Shown piece after piece: positions 45,580 through 57,008 of a DNA stretch of 64,000 nucleotides. The translations under genes were made by a program, and so were the position numbers. Origin of the DNA: Prosopocoilus inquinatus (taxonomy: Eukaryota > Arthropoda > Insecta > Coleoptera > Lucanidae). Under the pieces are notes generated by a model. That model did no database searches and had not been told where the DNA came from. It saw nothing but the letters and a program-made list of their open reading frames with translations. The stretch is from assembly GCA_036172665.1 (NCBI GenBank), contig CM069870.1, positions 22,790,001 to 22,854,000 of the forward strand, read 5' to 3'. Each line of letters begins with the position of its first letter. Position 1 is the first letter of the stretch.

Positions 45580-48190
45580 GGAAATAAAAAACAAATGAAA
45601 AAAGTCAAATAAATCGAATCGAAGAAAACGTCAAGACGGCCGACGACCAAAAGAAAAAATACAAAAGACGTCCGTTAATTTGATTGTTTCCGTCAAAGAA
45701 CCTCTCGTTAAAAAAAGAAAAATCAAAATTTGAAATAATTTTAATGCTATAAAAAATTCCAAATACCTTCATAACAATTGACAATCGAGGCAAATGTCAA
45801 ATTAAAAAAGAATCGATAAGTAAATCGAACTGATAAACAACGATAAAGAAAAAAAATACGATTGAGAAGTTCATTTACGTCAATTACAATGCGTCTCAGA
45901 AAATTAAAATTCCTGTATAACAAATGACGATCGATTGATAAATTTGACAGTGTCGATCGAGGCGAGCATCAGTTTAAAACTATGACATGCAATTCGATCA
46001 ATAATGGAAATAAAAAAAGGAAAAGAAAGAACGAATGATAATCGACAAAAAAAATAATCGAGGAGAAAATACAGACGATCAACAATGGAAAGAAAGAAAA
46101 ACGAACGACGATCGATAATTTGTTTCTATCCGCTTATTAATTAAAAAGAAAAAACAGTTCAACAATGGAAAATAAAACAATAGATGATCGCTGAGTTAAT
46201 CAAAAAAATGAAAATATATTCTTCATAACAAACGACAATCGACGCAAATTTCAAATTAGAAAAAAATCGACTGGTTATCAAGTTGCCCTCGCCCAGACGT
46301 TTAATTTGTCACCTCACACGACGGGTTTACATCGACGCGGACGGTTTCGACTTCGCGCCGCCACCATCTTGGATTCCAAAATGGCGTAAACTTAACAACG
46401 ACGAAAGAGAAAAACAAAATCCGATAATTGACCAACGAAAAAGTAAAAAAAAACAACGAAACAGAAACAAAACCGATTGTCAAATCTGATTGCGTCAATT
46501 AAAAAGTGAGGAGTCTCAGAATTTCAGAGTTCACACAAAACAAAACAATCGCTTCGAATTTGAATAAAAAAAAATGACAAGAAAATCGTGTCGATCAACG
46601 AAAAAAAAAGAATCAACCGAAACAAAAGACGATCTATAAAATTTCTTGCATCAGAAATTCGTAACAATTGACAGTCAACGGAAATTTTAAATTAAAAATA
46701 TATTGACAAGTAAATCCGATTATTGAACAACGAAAAACTAAAAAAAGAAGACAAAAACAAAGAAATTTCACAAAAAAAAAGAAAGGCCCAAGCGAAGTTA
46801 AAATGTCATAAATTCGTTCAGGCAGCCGACAAAACAAAAACACACACAAAAGACGATCGAATGTTTGACAGACGAAACTCTTTTGAAGTTAAAACAAAAA
46901 ACGAACAAAAAAAAGAGAGGAACGATGAAACAAAAAGCGATTGAATGTTTGAGAGACAAAAGAAAACTAAATTTTTATTTAAGATTAAAGTAAAAAATCG
47001 AACAAAACCGGAGCGGAAATGAAACAAAAGACGTTCGAATATTTGAGAGACGAGAAAGACAAAATCATTTTTTGGGATTAAAGTGGATTAAAAACAGCGC
47101 AAGATGAAACAAAAGATCATCGAATGCTTGAGAGGCGTGAGGAACAGAAATATCATTTTTGGATTAAAGTAAATAGAAGAGAGAGAGAGAGAAAAAAAAC
47201 AAAATTGTCTTGGGAGTTAAAACGAATAAAAATAACAGAAATGCGCGCACGATTAAACAAAATAGAAGCGATTTCTTTTTTAGAGAAAACTCCAAAACTC
47301 TGTTCTGAGATGGGAGACGTGCATCATTCAAAATAAAAACAAAAAAAGACGAATTAATTCTTGAAAAAATATGCAAGATTGTCATTGAGTTACAATTTCA
47401 AATGAAAAAAGATTATTTTTTTAAAAGACCAATACAAAACAAGTAAAAATAAAATCAATGAAACCGAAATGTGTATAAACAAAAGACGATCGAATGTTTG
47501 GGCGACAAAAATAACAAAACTCTTTTTGGGTTTAAAACAAAACGAAAAAAAGGAGCGAAAATAAGCGCACGTTGAAACAAAAGGCGATCGAATATTTGGG
47601 AGACAAAAAAGAACAAAATTCTAATTTGGGTTTAAAACGAAACAGAAGTGAAAGAAGTGAAACAAAAAAATTAAAGTGAATTTAAATGAATAAAAGAAGA
47701 GACATAAAAGACAAATGTATTTCGGGATTAAAGCAAATAAAAGAAAGCGACGACGAAACAAGAGACGATCGAATGTCTGGAAGAGAGAAAGAAAAAACAG
47801 ACACAGTTGTTTTTGGGGTTAAGACGAATAAAAATTCGGCACGATTAAACAAACGATCGATTTTTTTTTTTTTTTTGAGAGAGAGAAACACTAAAAATTC
47901 TGCTCCGAGACAGGACACGCACCTCTCAAAATAAAAACAAAAAAAAGAATTTTTGAACAAAATATGCGACATGCCTTTGAATTCAAAAAGAATATTAACA
48001 TGAAATTTAAAAAGTATAAAAAAATCAGTGGCAGTTTGAAATCGAAATAAAAACAAAAGACGGTGGATTTTTTGAAAAAATATGCGGACGAATTACCGAG
48101 TTGAGAAAATATGCGAATGTATTACCGAATTAGAAAGAAATCACAAAAGAAATTAAATCAAATTCATTAATTAGAAACAGGAAAAACGAA
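45580..48190. repeat. A-rich satellite with AAACAAAAGACGATCGAATG units, ~85-95 bp
   Basis: The plus strand is extremely A-rich and T-poor. GACGATCGA or a close variant occurs at about 46852, 46937, 47030, 47115, 47485, 47583 and 47763, followed in most units by ATGTTTGAGAGACRA and TTTTTGGG(A/G)TTAAA. The commonest spacing is 85-98 bp. The 5' part (45580-46560) carries CGATCGA words without clear periodicity. Frames on either strand are compositional. Confidence 0.6.
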
Positions 48191-49112
48191 AAGTGTTATT
48201 CTCAATTGGAGTGCTCAAAGCACACTTTATTACTGTATGTGTACAGTAGATTAAATAAATAAATAATTCTTAAGAGCTAAAATTTAATAAAATAAGAACA
48301 AGTTTTTAGATAAAATGTAAAATATCTTGGGAACGGTTAGGTTTAGATGAGATATTGGTATACGAAAAATGTGCGAAATTTTAATGGGCGATCCAAATTT
48401 GGTATCATATAAGGGGTGTCTCATTTGACTTAAAAAGTTGCGTGCAGCACTACTGTTTTGCTTCGCCCTGTATAGAAAAAAATTATTTTGTATTGCAGAC
48501 CTCTAAAATCCAAAACAGAAATGTCCAGAAACTTTTTTTGTATCCTCAATAGTTATCGGGATATTGCCCAAGAAAGCATTGTTGGGATACCCGGTACAAT
48601 TACTTAAAAAAATAAAATAATATCAATCGATCAGAGAGATTAAATAAAATATTTCATACATCACTCAGTTTCAAAATTAGAAAAAAGTATTTATTCAAAA
48701 TAAAGCTTAGGTATACGTATACAAAGGACTAAATAAAGATAATGTTTTTGTGTACGGATCGTATTACAAGTGATCATCAGTAAGTAAGTAAACAATTGAA
48801 TTCAATTAAATAAGATTACCGGAGGGTTCCAAAATTCAAGGAATACGTAATACACATACATGTCGCAGCTAAAGTAACATAATTTAATTGTTATCTAACT
48901 ACGACCATGCGCGAGATGTGCGACCTGTCCTCGCAATGATAATACAACTTCGGCTCGATTCGTACGCCATATCAAAAGCAAATCAAATTCTAATCATTTA
49001 ATTCTACGTGAATGTAAACACATTTTTTTGAATTTCATTGAACTGGATGAGTCCTTTAAGAACTTTTCTTAGATATTATGTTAACTGTAATTATTATTGA
49101 TTGTTTACTATA
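48191..49112. other. AT-rich spacer with short-repeat termini
   Basis: GGGGTGTCTCATTTGACTT (48414) and CGCCCTGTATAG (48466) look like ends of a very short CCTGTAT-type element. No gene recognised. Confidence 0.4.
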
Positions 49113-51425
49113 CAGGATGGGCCAACAGTGCGTGGGCGGAAGATTGTGACTATTGAAGATTTTTGAAATCTGTGCACGCAATAACATACATATCGTTTAG
49201 ATGCACAATCTAAAATTATTTAGACTTAGAGAGAGTGTTCCGTAGGACAGTGACGCCCCTAATATATGTTTTTTAAATGGAACACCCTATATATTATTGC
49301 ATTATTAGATGTCTCATTATCAGTAGACGAAAATAATATAAGGTTTTATTGACCTAAAGTTTATCGTTTTCGAGATATTGACAATTTATCGATAAAAATG
49401 GCAAATTTTGTTACGCCATAAATTAGTTATTTTGAAATACTTTGCTTTGAATTTTGGTGGATACATTATTTAACTATTAGAAAATCGTGTCGATCAACGG
49501 AAAAAAGAAAAGAGACAACCGAAACAAAAGACGATCTATAAAATTGCTCGCATCAGAAATTCGATTTAAAATAACTTCCAATTACGTAACAATTGACAGC
49601 CGACGGAAATTTTATATTAAAAATAAATCGACTAGTAAATCCGATTACTGAACAACGAAAACGTAAAAAAAACAAAACAAAAACAAAGACAATTAACAAA
49701 TCTTTTAGCGTCGGTTAAAGTGGGTCCCAGAAGTTCGGAATTCGCACATAACAAGTGACAATCGACACGAATTTAAATCTAAAAAAAATACAAGAAAATC
49801 CAACGAACAACGAAAAAAGACAAACAAAAGACGATCGATAAAATTGATTGCGTCAGAATTTCGATTAAAAATTATTTCCACTTCCATGACACTTATTGAC
49901 AAGCGACAGAAATTTAAAATTAAAAAGAAATCAAGAAGTAATCAAGCAAAAAAAAAAAGAAAAGCGAAAACCAAAAGATACACATGCATCGCCTGGGACG
50001 TTTTACCAATCGAATTAATTAAATAAACAAATAATTAGAAAGAAATTTCACAAAAAAAAAGAAAGGCCCAAGCGAAGTTAAAATGTCATAGATTCGTTCA
50101 GGCAGCCGACAAGACAAAAACAAAAACAAAAGACGATCGAATGTTTGACAGACGAAACTCTTTTTTGGGGTTAAAACAAAACGAACAAAAAAAAGAGAGG
50201 AACGATGAAACAAAAGGCGATTGAATGTTTGAGAGACAAAATAAAATAAAATTTATTTTTTTTTAAAACCGGAGCGGAAATGATACCAAAACCGTTCGAA
50301 TATTTGAGAGACCAGAAAGACAAAATCTTTTTTTGGGATTAAAATGGATTAAAAAGAGCGCAAGATAAAACAAAAGATCATCGAATGCTTGAGAGACGTG
50401 AGGAACAAAGATATTATTTTTGGATTAAAATAAAAAGAAGAGATCGACGTTGAAACGAAAAAACGGTATCGAATGTTTGGGAGACAGAGAGAGAGAAAAA
50501 AGACAAAATTGTCTTTGGTGTTAAAACGAATAAAAAATGGCAAAATCTGTTACGCCATAAATTAGAGTTATTTTGAAATATTTTGCTTTGAGTTTTGGTG
50601 GATACATTATTTAACTATTAGAAAACAGAAATGTATAATCAACTCGAAATTTTTCCGGGTACTTTACACAGGGTGATGCACAACGCATTTGAATTAAAAA
50701 AAATCGATGTGTTCTAAATGTTGGTTCAAACATTAAAATACATCTACTGTTATTATTATCAAGATTATTAACAATGTTATTACCAAATGTATGCATTAAA
50801 CACAAAACAAAATCCAATTTTATTTGTTAAATTACAATACAGTTGATTTTAAAGATACAAATTTAAAAAATTTCTACGTTCAAAGTTTAAGAGCTATACG
50901 TAAAAAGTATTACACTATTGGAAACCTTAGTAAGGGATGTTTTAAACTATATGTTTGTATACAGGGCGTTCCATTTATTTTTTTTTAGAAAAGTGGTAAT
51001 TTGCGTTGTTCACCACCCTGTGTAAAGTACCCAGAAAAATTTCGAGTTGATTATACATTTCTATTTTCTAATAGTTAATAATGTATCCACCAAAATTTAA
51101 AGCAAAATATTTAAAAATAACTAACTTATGGCGTAACAAATTTTGCTATTTTTTAATATCTCGAAAACGATAAATTTTAGGTCAATAAAACCTTATATTA
51201 TTTTCGTTAAATGATAATGTGACATGTAATAGTGTAATAATATACAGGGTGTTCCATAAAAAAACATATGTTAAGGTCTTCTCACTCTTACGGAGCACTC
51301 TGTATAAATCTAAATAATTTAAAATTATGCATCTAACCGATATGTATATTAATGCGCACACAGATTTCAAACATTTTCGATAATAACGTCACAATCTCCC
51401 CGCCCACGCACTGTTGGCCCACCCT
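49113..51425. mobile_element. Foldback element E5 (Tc1/mariner-like ends) interrupted by an A-rich block
   Basis: The left terminus CAGGATGGGCCAACAGTGCG is mirrored by CGCACTGTTGGCCCACCCT at the right end. Matching continues inward through GTGTTCCGTA/ACGGAGCAC, TTGACCTAAA/TTTAGGTCAA and GTTACGCCATAA/TTATGGCGTAAC to the ACTTTACACAGGGTG / CACCCTGTGTAAAGT pair near 50660 and 51015. Without the inserted A-rich segment the palindrome is about 1.3 kb. The termini resemble family E (TGGGCCAATAGTGCG) but are distinct. No transposase is present. Confidence 0.65.
49486..50530. repeat. A-rich satellite block inserted in E5, flanked by a ~95-bp direct repeat
   Basis: This block matches 46570-47210 in order: AATCGTGTCGATCAACG, CATCAGAAATTCG, AAATTTCACAAAAAAAAAGA, CAGGCAGCCGACAA, then ACAAAAGACGATCGAATG units. 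The element sequence just before it (about 49392-49485) is repeated just after it (about 50532-50627), both copies including GGTGGATACATTATTTAAC. Confidence 0.6.
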
Positions 51426-53336
51426 TTACATACATACAATGTGGTTTGAAACAGCTTAACTTGAGGCATCCCTCCTCATTGTATTCCTGCTACTATTATG
51501 TTTGATATTTAAAAAAAAAACTTTCTGAACAATACAGCGTCTCCAATTCATGTCATTGTTCCACATTTTGTTTGTTTTTCTGTCCGTTATGTTATGCACG
51601 ATGCAATCATATCGAACCTGTAAACGTATTTTTAACGAGACAATGCACAGGTGGATTCGCTTCGCTTGAATCATTTTGTTCGCTTAAAATTCGAGGCCGG
51701 CTTCCTACTTTTTTCAGTGTCTTTTAATTTCACTTTCTCATTTGTTTACTTTTATTTTATTTTAATTTTTTTCGTTAAACACAATTTTAATTATTTTGTA
51801 AACAGCGAAAATGAAAATAAGCAACATTAAAAAAAAGAAAGGGGGTTTTACGTCCTTAATAAGGATTAAGAATTTACTTATTTGAACATTTTTCTTATTT
51901 TTTCCCCGGGTTTTATTATACAAGAATTTGGCCACCTATTTTTAGAACATCCGGTATTCGTTGCGTGGTCAACTCTTAAGTTCCGCAAGGACTTTCGTCA
52001 AGTATAGTTCCGGTGAAACTATTTGATTATGGGAGACCTTTACACTTCATGCGAAAACAACTTACAGAAGACTTATTATAAATGAAGGTCATTTAGAACA
52101 TTTCATCATTGTTATTCTTAAATTAATTACCGATTAATAATAAAGAGCATTATATCACATTCAGGAATTTGAGAAATATAAATTTAAGAAACCAGATTAA
52201 ATTGAAAATAGTATAGACGGCGCTATTAATGTGTGGGGGACATACCTATTGGGGGATGATTGTGGCTTTAACGTAGATTTAAAAAAATAGAATAATAGAT
52301 CGAAATATCGAACATGCTTTAACAGCTGTTTTCTGATAGTAATTATATAAAATTATGAAAAGAAAAAATGAATGCAAAACAGAAGAGAATCAACGATTCG
52401 TCGGGGGTTCAAAAAAAAAAAAAAAACTATGGCAAATCAAAGGTAGAATGTAAGAAATGCATAAATAATTTGACGAACGAAAACAAAAGAGGGCTGATAT
52501 GAACAGACGTGGTAAAATGAATAAAAAACGAAAGAAGGTCCAACGCGATACGAAGTGAATTAACTATTCAAAAAAAAACAAACAAAAATATAAGAGAACT
52601 GATCGACGAGAACAACGTGGCAATGCGAAAAATAAAATGAACGAGAAACAAAAGAAAGTTGATTATTTTTCGGCGAAATGCGAGAAAACTAAAATTCAAC
52701 TGAAAATAAACTGTGTTGTGTATAAATCACATTATACATAACACATAGTTTATTTTCAGGATTTTTAGGTATCAAATAACAGGGAATTATATACTTATTT
52801 GTTCGTTAGAATAAGAAGTTTTTTCGGGGTCTTTGGACTATTTATTTTCGCATTTCCATGTTGTTTGGTTAGCTCTTATTTGTAAGGTTTTCTGACAGTT
52901 AATTTTTTTTTCGATTTATACATAACATATATAGTTTATTTTAGATCTTCACATATTAATTTATATTTACTTACATTTATACGTACATATCTTTTAGAAT
53001 GATTAGATTGTTGTTGGATTTAACATTTTTATGATTTTGTCAGTGTGATTAGGTTGTTTTTAGACATTTTTTAGTGCTTTTAAGTTGGTAGCTTACTGAA
53101 GACGGCAGCTTAGCTGCCGAAATACGTATCTACGGATATAAAAATTATTGTGGGCGGAGGTTAATTTCAATTATTAAAAATAAAGACTCCGAATTATTAG
53201 ATCACTTCTATTGACTGCAATAGGACAAATATGAAAATCTTATTATTACCATTTTAGTGCGTTTTTACAAACTCTTTTGAACTTCTTTCTTTTTAATAAC
53301 AGTGCAGGTTTCTGATGATTTTTGCCTAATTTTATG
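51426..53336. other. AT-rich spacer with an A-rich patch; no gene
   Basis: 52340-52700 is A-rich with ACGA/GAAAGAAG words similar to the other A-rich blocks. A hammerhead-like motif (53096-53130) lies near the end, followed by TATAAAAATTATTGTGGG. No coding sequence recognised. Confidence 0.45.
53096..53130 (+). ncRNA. Hammerhead-ribozyme-like motif
   Basis: CTGAAGA (53096-53102), one base, a 6-bp stem GGCAGC/GCTGCC with a 3-base loop, GAAA (53119-53122). Then TACGTATC follows, where A-TAC/GTA-T is self-complementary and is followed by C. This matches the CTGANGA / stem II / GAAA / very short stem III / UH order of minimal hammerheads reported from Penelope-like retroelements. The extra base before stem II and weak stem I make in-cis activity uncertain. 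Confidence 0.4.
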
Positions 53337-55445
53337 ACGATTATGTTACCTCACAAGAAAACCTAAATTTTCCTACAGGGTGTTAATAAAAAAAACCTGG
53401 ACAACGTTTGGCCGGTGATAGTAGAGATCAAAACAAGAAAAATATTCTAATAAACCCATGTCCGTTATGTAAGACCAACCGCAAAATTATCAAAACATTT
53501 TCTTTTCATTATTATAAAAACATATTAATGCGTATACTTAAATATAATTAATCAAACGCTCACCCTTTCCTTCGGCTACTGGGAACCTTCTGCCACCGTC
53601 ATCGCCCAATGACACATTGCCTTCATGCAACAATAACATGTGTTTACAATCATATGTCAAGAGTCAACAGTTATTTACTCACCGGGGACCCCCGGTCTCC
53701 AAGGCCACAACGGTCTGCACTTGCTCCACCGACCCTTAAGGTCTATTTATAGATCACACTCGTGCCTCTACCATATCTCTTAATGGTACCAACCTTGGCC
53801 CTTCCCAAACTCATTTCTGTTGCTCTCTCATATGTTCCAATTCTCTAAAATATTATTTCCACAAGCACACTCTACATGCACCGCAGATAGCCTCACTTAG
53901 GTACATGCAAACACGCTCTACCCCACGTCTTGGTACTATCCGACCCGTAGATTCTCTACCACCAATCTACTCTTCCACCAGGTGGTGTGGCATCTCACCA
54001 CCGGCCTCCACCTGGCACGTAAGGCTGGTGACAATTTCTCGGGGCCGCCCGCTACATCGGGTCCCCTTGGGATCACCTTGGACCGTGAACAGTACGTCGT
54101 TCACTCTCGGTTGCGTTTTTAAACCTTGTTAGTACGATCCCCCTTCGGGGATGGCTACTCATGCAATGATGTCCCCAACGTCCCCGACGTCCCAGACATC
54201 CCGCAACCACCCCCGCCAACATAGTCCAACTAGTCAGCGGTCAAGTGATGTAGCACTTGCCACGCCTTGCCGAGCCTAAACCCAGGGGAATCGCTCATTC
54301 ATACCAAGCAAGACGTAGATCAAGCTAATTCTCTACATATCAGCAATTTGCTATAATATACAACTTATCTCTAAAGCGTACTGCATCTCTCCGGTGTGGC
54401 GCACAATATTTCCTAAACACACCCTGTATGTACGGACTCTGTATATAATACACGCCGACTATAATCGTACGCAAACATCGCATACCCCGAGCCGCGAACC
54501 GCGAGATTGATCAATAACGCGCTTGCCGTGTAACAATAATTATTCCGCACGTTTTATGTATTATTAATTATTAATACCCCAAATACTTATTAGCGTGTGC
54601 ATCGCTTAACAGCATCTCAACCACTCCCCGGCCCTATGTCGCCTCGACCGATTTTGTTTATTATTTACGTTTCTCGAGTGCCATCTCGCATTCCAACCGT
54701 CTGGGCTTATATTCGATGCATTTTAGGCGAAACTGTAATTTCTTAAATTATAGATCCTTTATTTTTTTTTTTTTACTTAATAAAAATATATCTAACAATT
54801 ACTCAATACAGGTGTCCACGTTGTGTTCATTTTCTAGAATTTTTACTTTTACGTAAAATTCGGGATCGATAAATTAAATAAATTTAATATATAATAATTT
54901 TTCGACGCAACGCCACCTAATGAAAATTTCATGTGCTGCAAAAAGGTTAAACATCAAAATGTTATCAAAGGAGTGGCTTCCTCGATTTATTTGTTCGCAT
55001 TACAGCGAAGTACACGATTTATAGCTTTGGAAATTAAAACAGACAAAAAAAAATTTCGTTGTCATGAAAACCAATATTACTAAGTGATACATATTCGGAC
55101 TTACAATGATCCGCAGATTTCAAATATGTAAAAACATACAGGCCGTTGTATTTAAAATAATAAAGTTGATGTAATTTCCGGTGAAACCGGAAGTCGTACG
55201 GCGACCTGTGCTACGTCGGAAAATTCAACTTTTCATTTAATTTATCGATCCAGAATTTTACTTAAAAAATAAAATTTTTAGAAAAGTGAATACCAAGCGT
55301 GGACACCTGTATTGAGTATTGAACATGGGTTTATTAGAATTGTTTTCTTGTCTTCATCTCCACTATCACCTGCCAAACGTTGTACAGGTCTTTTATTAAC
55401 ACCCTGCAGAGAAATTTAGGTTTTCTTGTAAGGTAACATAATCGC
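53337..55445. mobile_element. Foldback element G with a solo LTR inserted in its left arm
   Basis: Left arm pieces 53337-53467 and 54802-~54905 together mirror the right arm ~55205-55445. Paired landmarks include CGATTATGTTACCT/AGGTAACATAATCG, CAGGGTGTTAATAAAA/TTTTATTAACACCCTG, GTGATAGTAGAGAT/ATCTCCACTATCAC, AATAAACCCATGT/ACATGGGTTTATT, and CTCAATACAGGTGTCCACG with its complement. A fragment of the same element recurs at 59403-59700. The element is non-coding. Confidence 0.7.
53468..54797 (+). repeat. Solo LTR, family B, copy 2
   Basis: A 1,330-bp copy nearly identical to 33320-34659, beginning TGTAAGACCAACC and ending ATCTAACA. It is flanked by GTTA and ATTA (4-bp duplication with one change). 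It splits the left arm of foldback G; the intact right arm shows the pre-insertion sequence and so confirms both ends. Confidence 0.85.
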
Positions 55446-56193
55446 TCTAAAGTTTGGCAAAAATCCTTATAGAAGTAATTGTATTGTGAGACTGTCATAC
55501 GATTTCTGTAGAGAATGTAGGTAAAAAGAAGATACTGTTTTGTTATTTTCATCATTTTGGAAACTTAGAGATAGAAAAATAATTTTGTCGCGCTAAAATT
55601 CCACTCTGGACCACTGTGGCAGCCCTTAAAGTCTGATCATGAAAATGGCCGTGAGTGTCATGTCTGAAATTTTGACATATTTTGACGTAAAAACTTGCTC
55701 GTTCTCCCCTTTTCCACCGTTCGATTTAGAGAAATTTTCATTCACTTTAATGTGAGCTGAGCCACTCGTCTTAACTAGCCTAAGCTTAGTTCATTTGTAA
55801 AAAGAACGCGACTTATATTTCGGGCGAATTTTCTTGTCGCTGTTATGGTGACAACTGTCATTACTATAACGAGTAATAAAAAAATATTCCACAACTCGAC
55901 GTTGCGCGTATTAAAAAGAAAGAAAAAAGAAACGATCGCATCTCCAGCAAGGTTCACCCCACAGGTTCACCACCACGTTATTTCCCCAACTTGTAAATTG
56001 TGCGTGTGTCATATTTGACAGTAAAATAGCAAAATGACCAAATTTTGAATGAATTTTGGACAAAATATGAAATTGCATCGCACGACATAAGTGAGGTCAT
56101 GTAGTTGTGGAGAAACCCGAGACGGCGCGATCGAATCAATTCTCTTTCTGCGCTCCGGGTACCGCCTTTCATTCGCAATGCTGTGACTGTTGT

Positions 56194-56313
56194 TCAGTAT
56201 CGAACGGTCTCGCGAACGTAGTAAACAGATGCTATCAACTATTGATCACGTCCGGTTTTGCCTTGGAAAAGTAGAAGAAGAAGAACATGAGACGTAGTCG
56301 TCGCGATGAGTGA
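56194..56313 (+). promoter_or_regulatory. Possible initiator (TTCAGT) and a uORF overlapping the start codon
   Basis: TTCAGT at 56193-56198 matches the arthropod initiator (TCAGT), about 110 bases upstream of the main ATG. No TATA box is seen at -30. An upstream ATG at 56287 opens an 8-codon frame ending TGA at 56311-56313, in a different frame and overlapping the main ATG at 56306. Such a uORF could lower translation of the main protein. The stretch 55446-56192 before it is AT-rich with no gene recognised. Confidence 0.35.
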
Positions 56314-57008
56314 TCCGAATAAAAAACAGACGGCCGCTCGAAAAAGGCCTCCTGACAGCCCTTCGCACGGTTCCAAGCGATTGACAGACCGTGTCACATT
56401 TTTCGAGAAGGTGTGGACCGGCTCCCAGACCGGCTCCATCGAGGATGATGCTGTGGCCGCCGCTGTGGAGGAAGACCTGGAGCGGCGAAGATCGGGCGAC
56501 GAATCTCAAAATCCCAAACAGGTGGTTCACCATCGGGTAACAACTAGGCCTGATGGTTCGTTCGAGGAGACGGTCTTCCAGACGGTCGAAGAAGGCGACA
56601 TTGCTTCCGGCTTAAAAACGGTCAAGTTTGAAAAAGTCACGATTCGGAAGACCGTCAAGGAAGTGGAGGCGGCTAAAAGTAGAACCCCTTCTGAGGAAAA
56701 AATCGTCGAGGATTCCGCCTACCATACTGAATCCTACGGCAATGGACTCTCTCGATCCAAGTCCTCAAGCGTCACCTCGCTAACCGGTAGGTTTCCATCT
56801 GAGGAGAGCCTCAGCAGGATTTCTTCGAGAGAGCAATCCCAATCGAAAGACGAGTGGGATTCGGCTAGCAACAGCAGTAAAATCACCACCTCCTCTTCGG
56901 AATGGTACAACGAGTACAGGACGCAGAGTTTCCAACAGAAATACTCCACCAACAGAGATTACTTCAGGAGCAAATCCGAATATGATAACCACATCGCCAC
57001 CATAAGAG
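56306..57008 (+). CDS. First coding exon of an unidentified Ser-rich protein
   Basis: The open frame from ATG 56306 encodes about 234 residues and ends ATAAGAG|GTCAGA, a donor in phase 1. Beyond it the frame turns into AT-rich intron-like sequence. The protein begins MSDPNKKQTAARKRPPDSP. It has one conserved-looking hydrophobic island (LTDRVTFFEKVWTGSQ, residues ~26-41), a basic/acidic stretch with RPDGSFEETVFQTVEEGD and KFEKVTIRKTVKEVEA (~80-125), then a long Ser-rich, probably disordered region (SRSKSSSVTSLTGRF and following). It ends with a Tyr-rich segment (YNEYRTQSF, EYDNHIATIRG). The GC-rich coding composition stands out from its surroundings. It recalls N-termini of large insect muscle or cytoskeletal scaffolds, but I cannot name it. 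Downstream exons were not recognised in 57009-64000. Confidence 0.75.
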
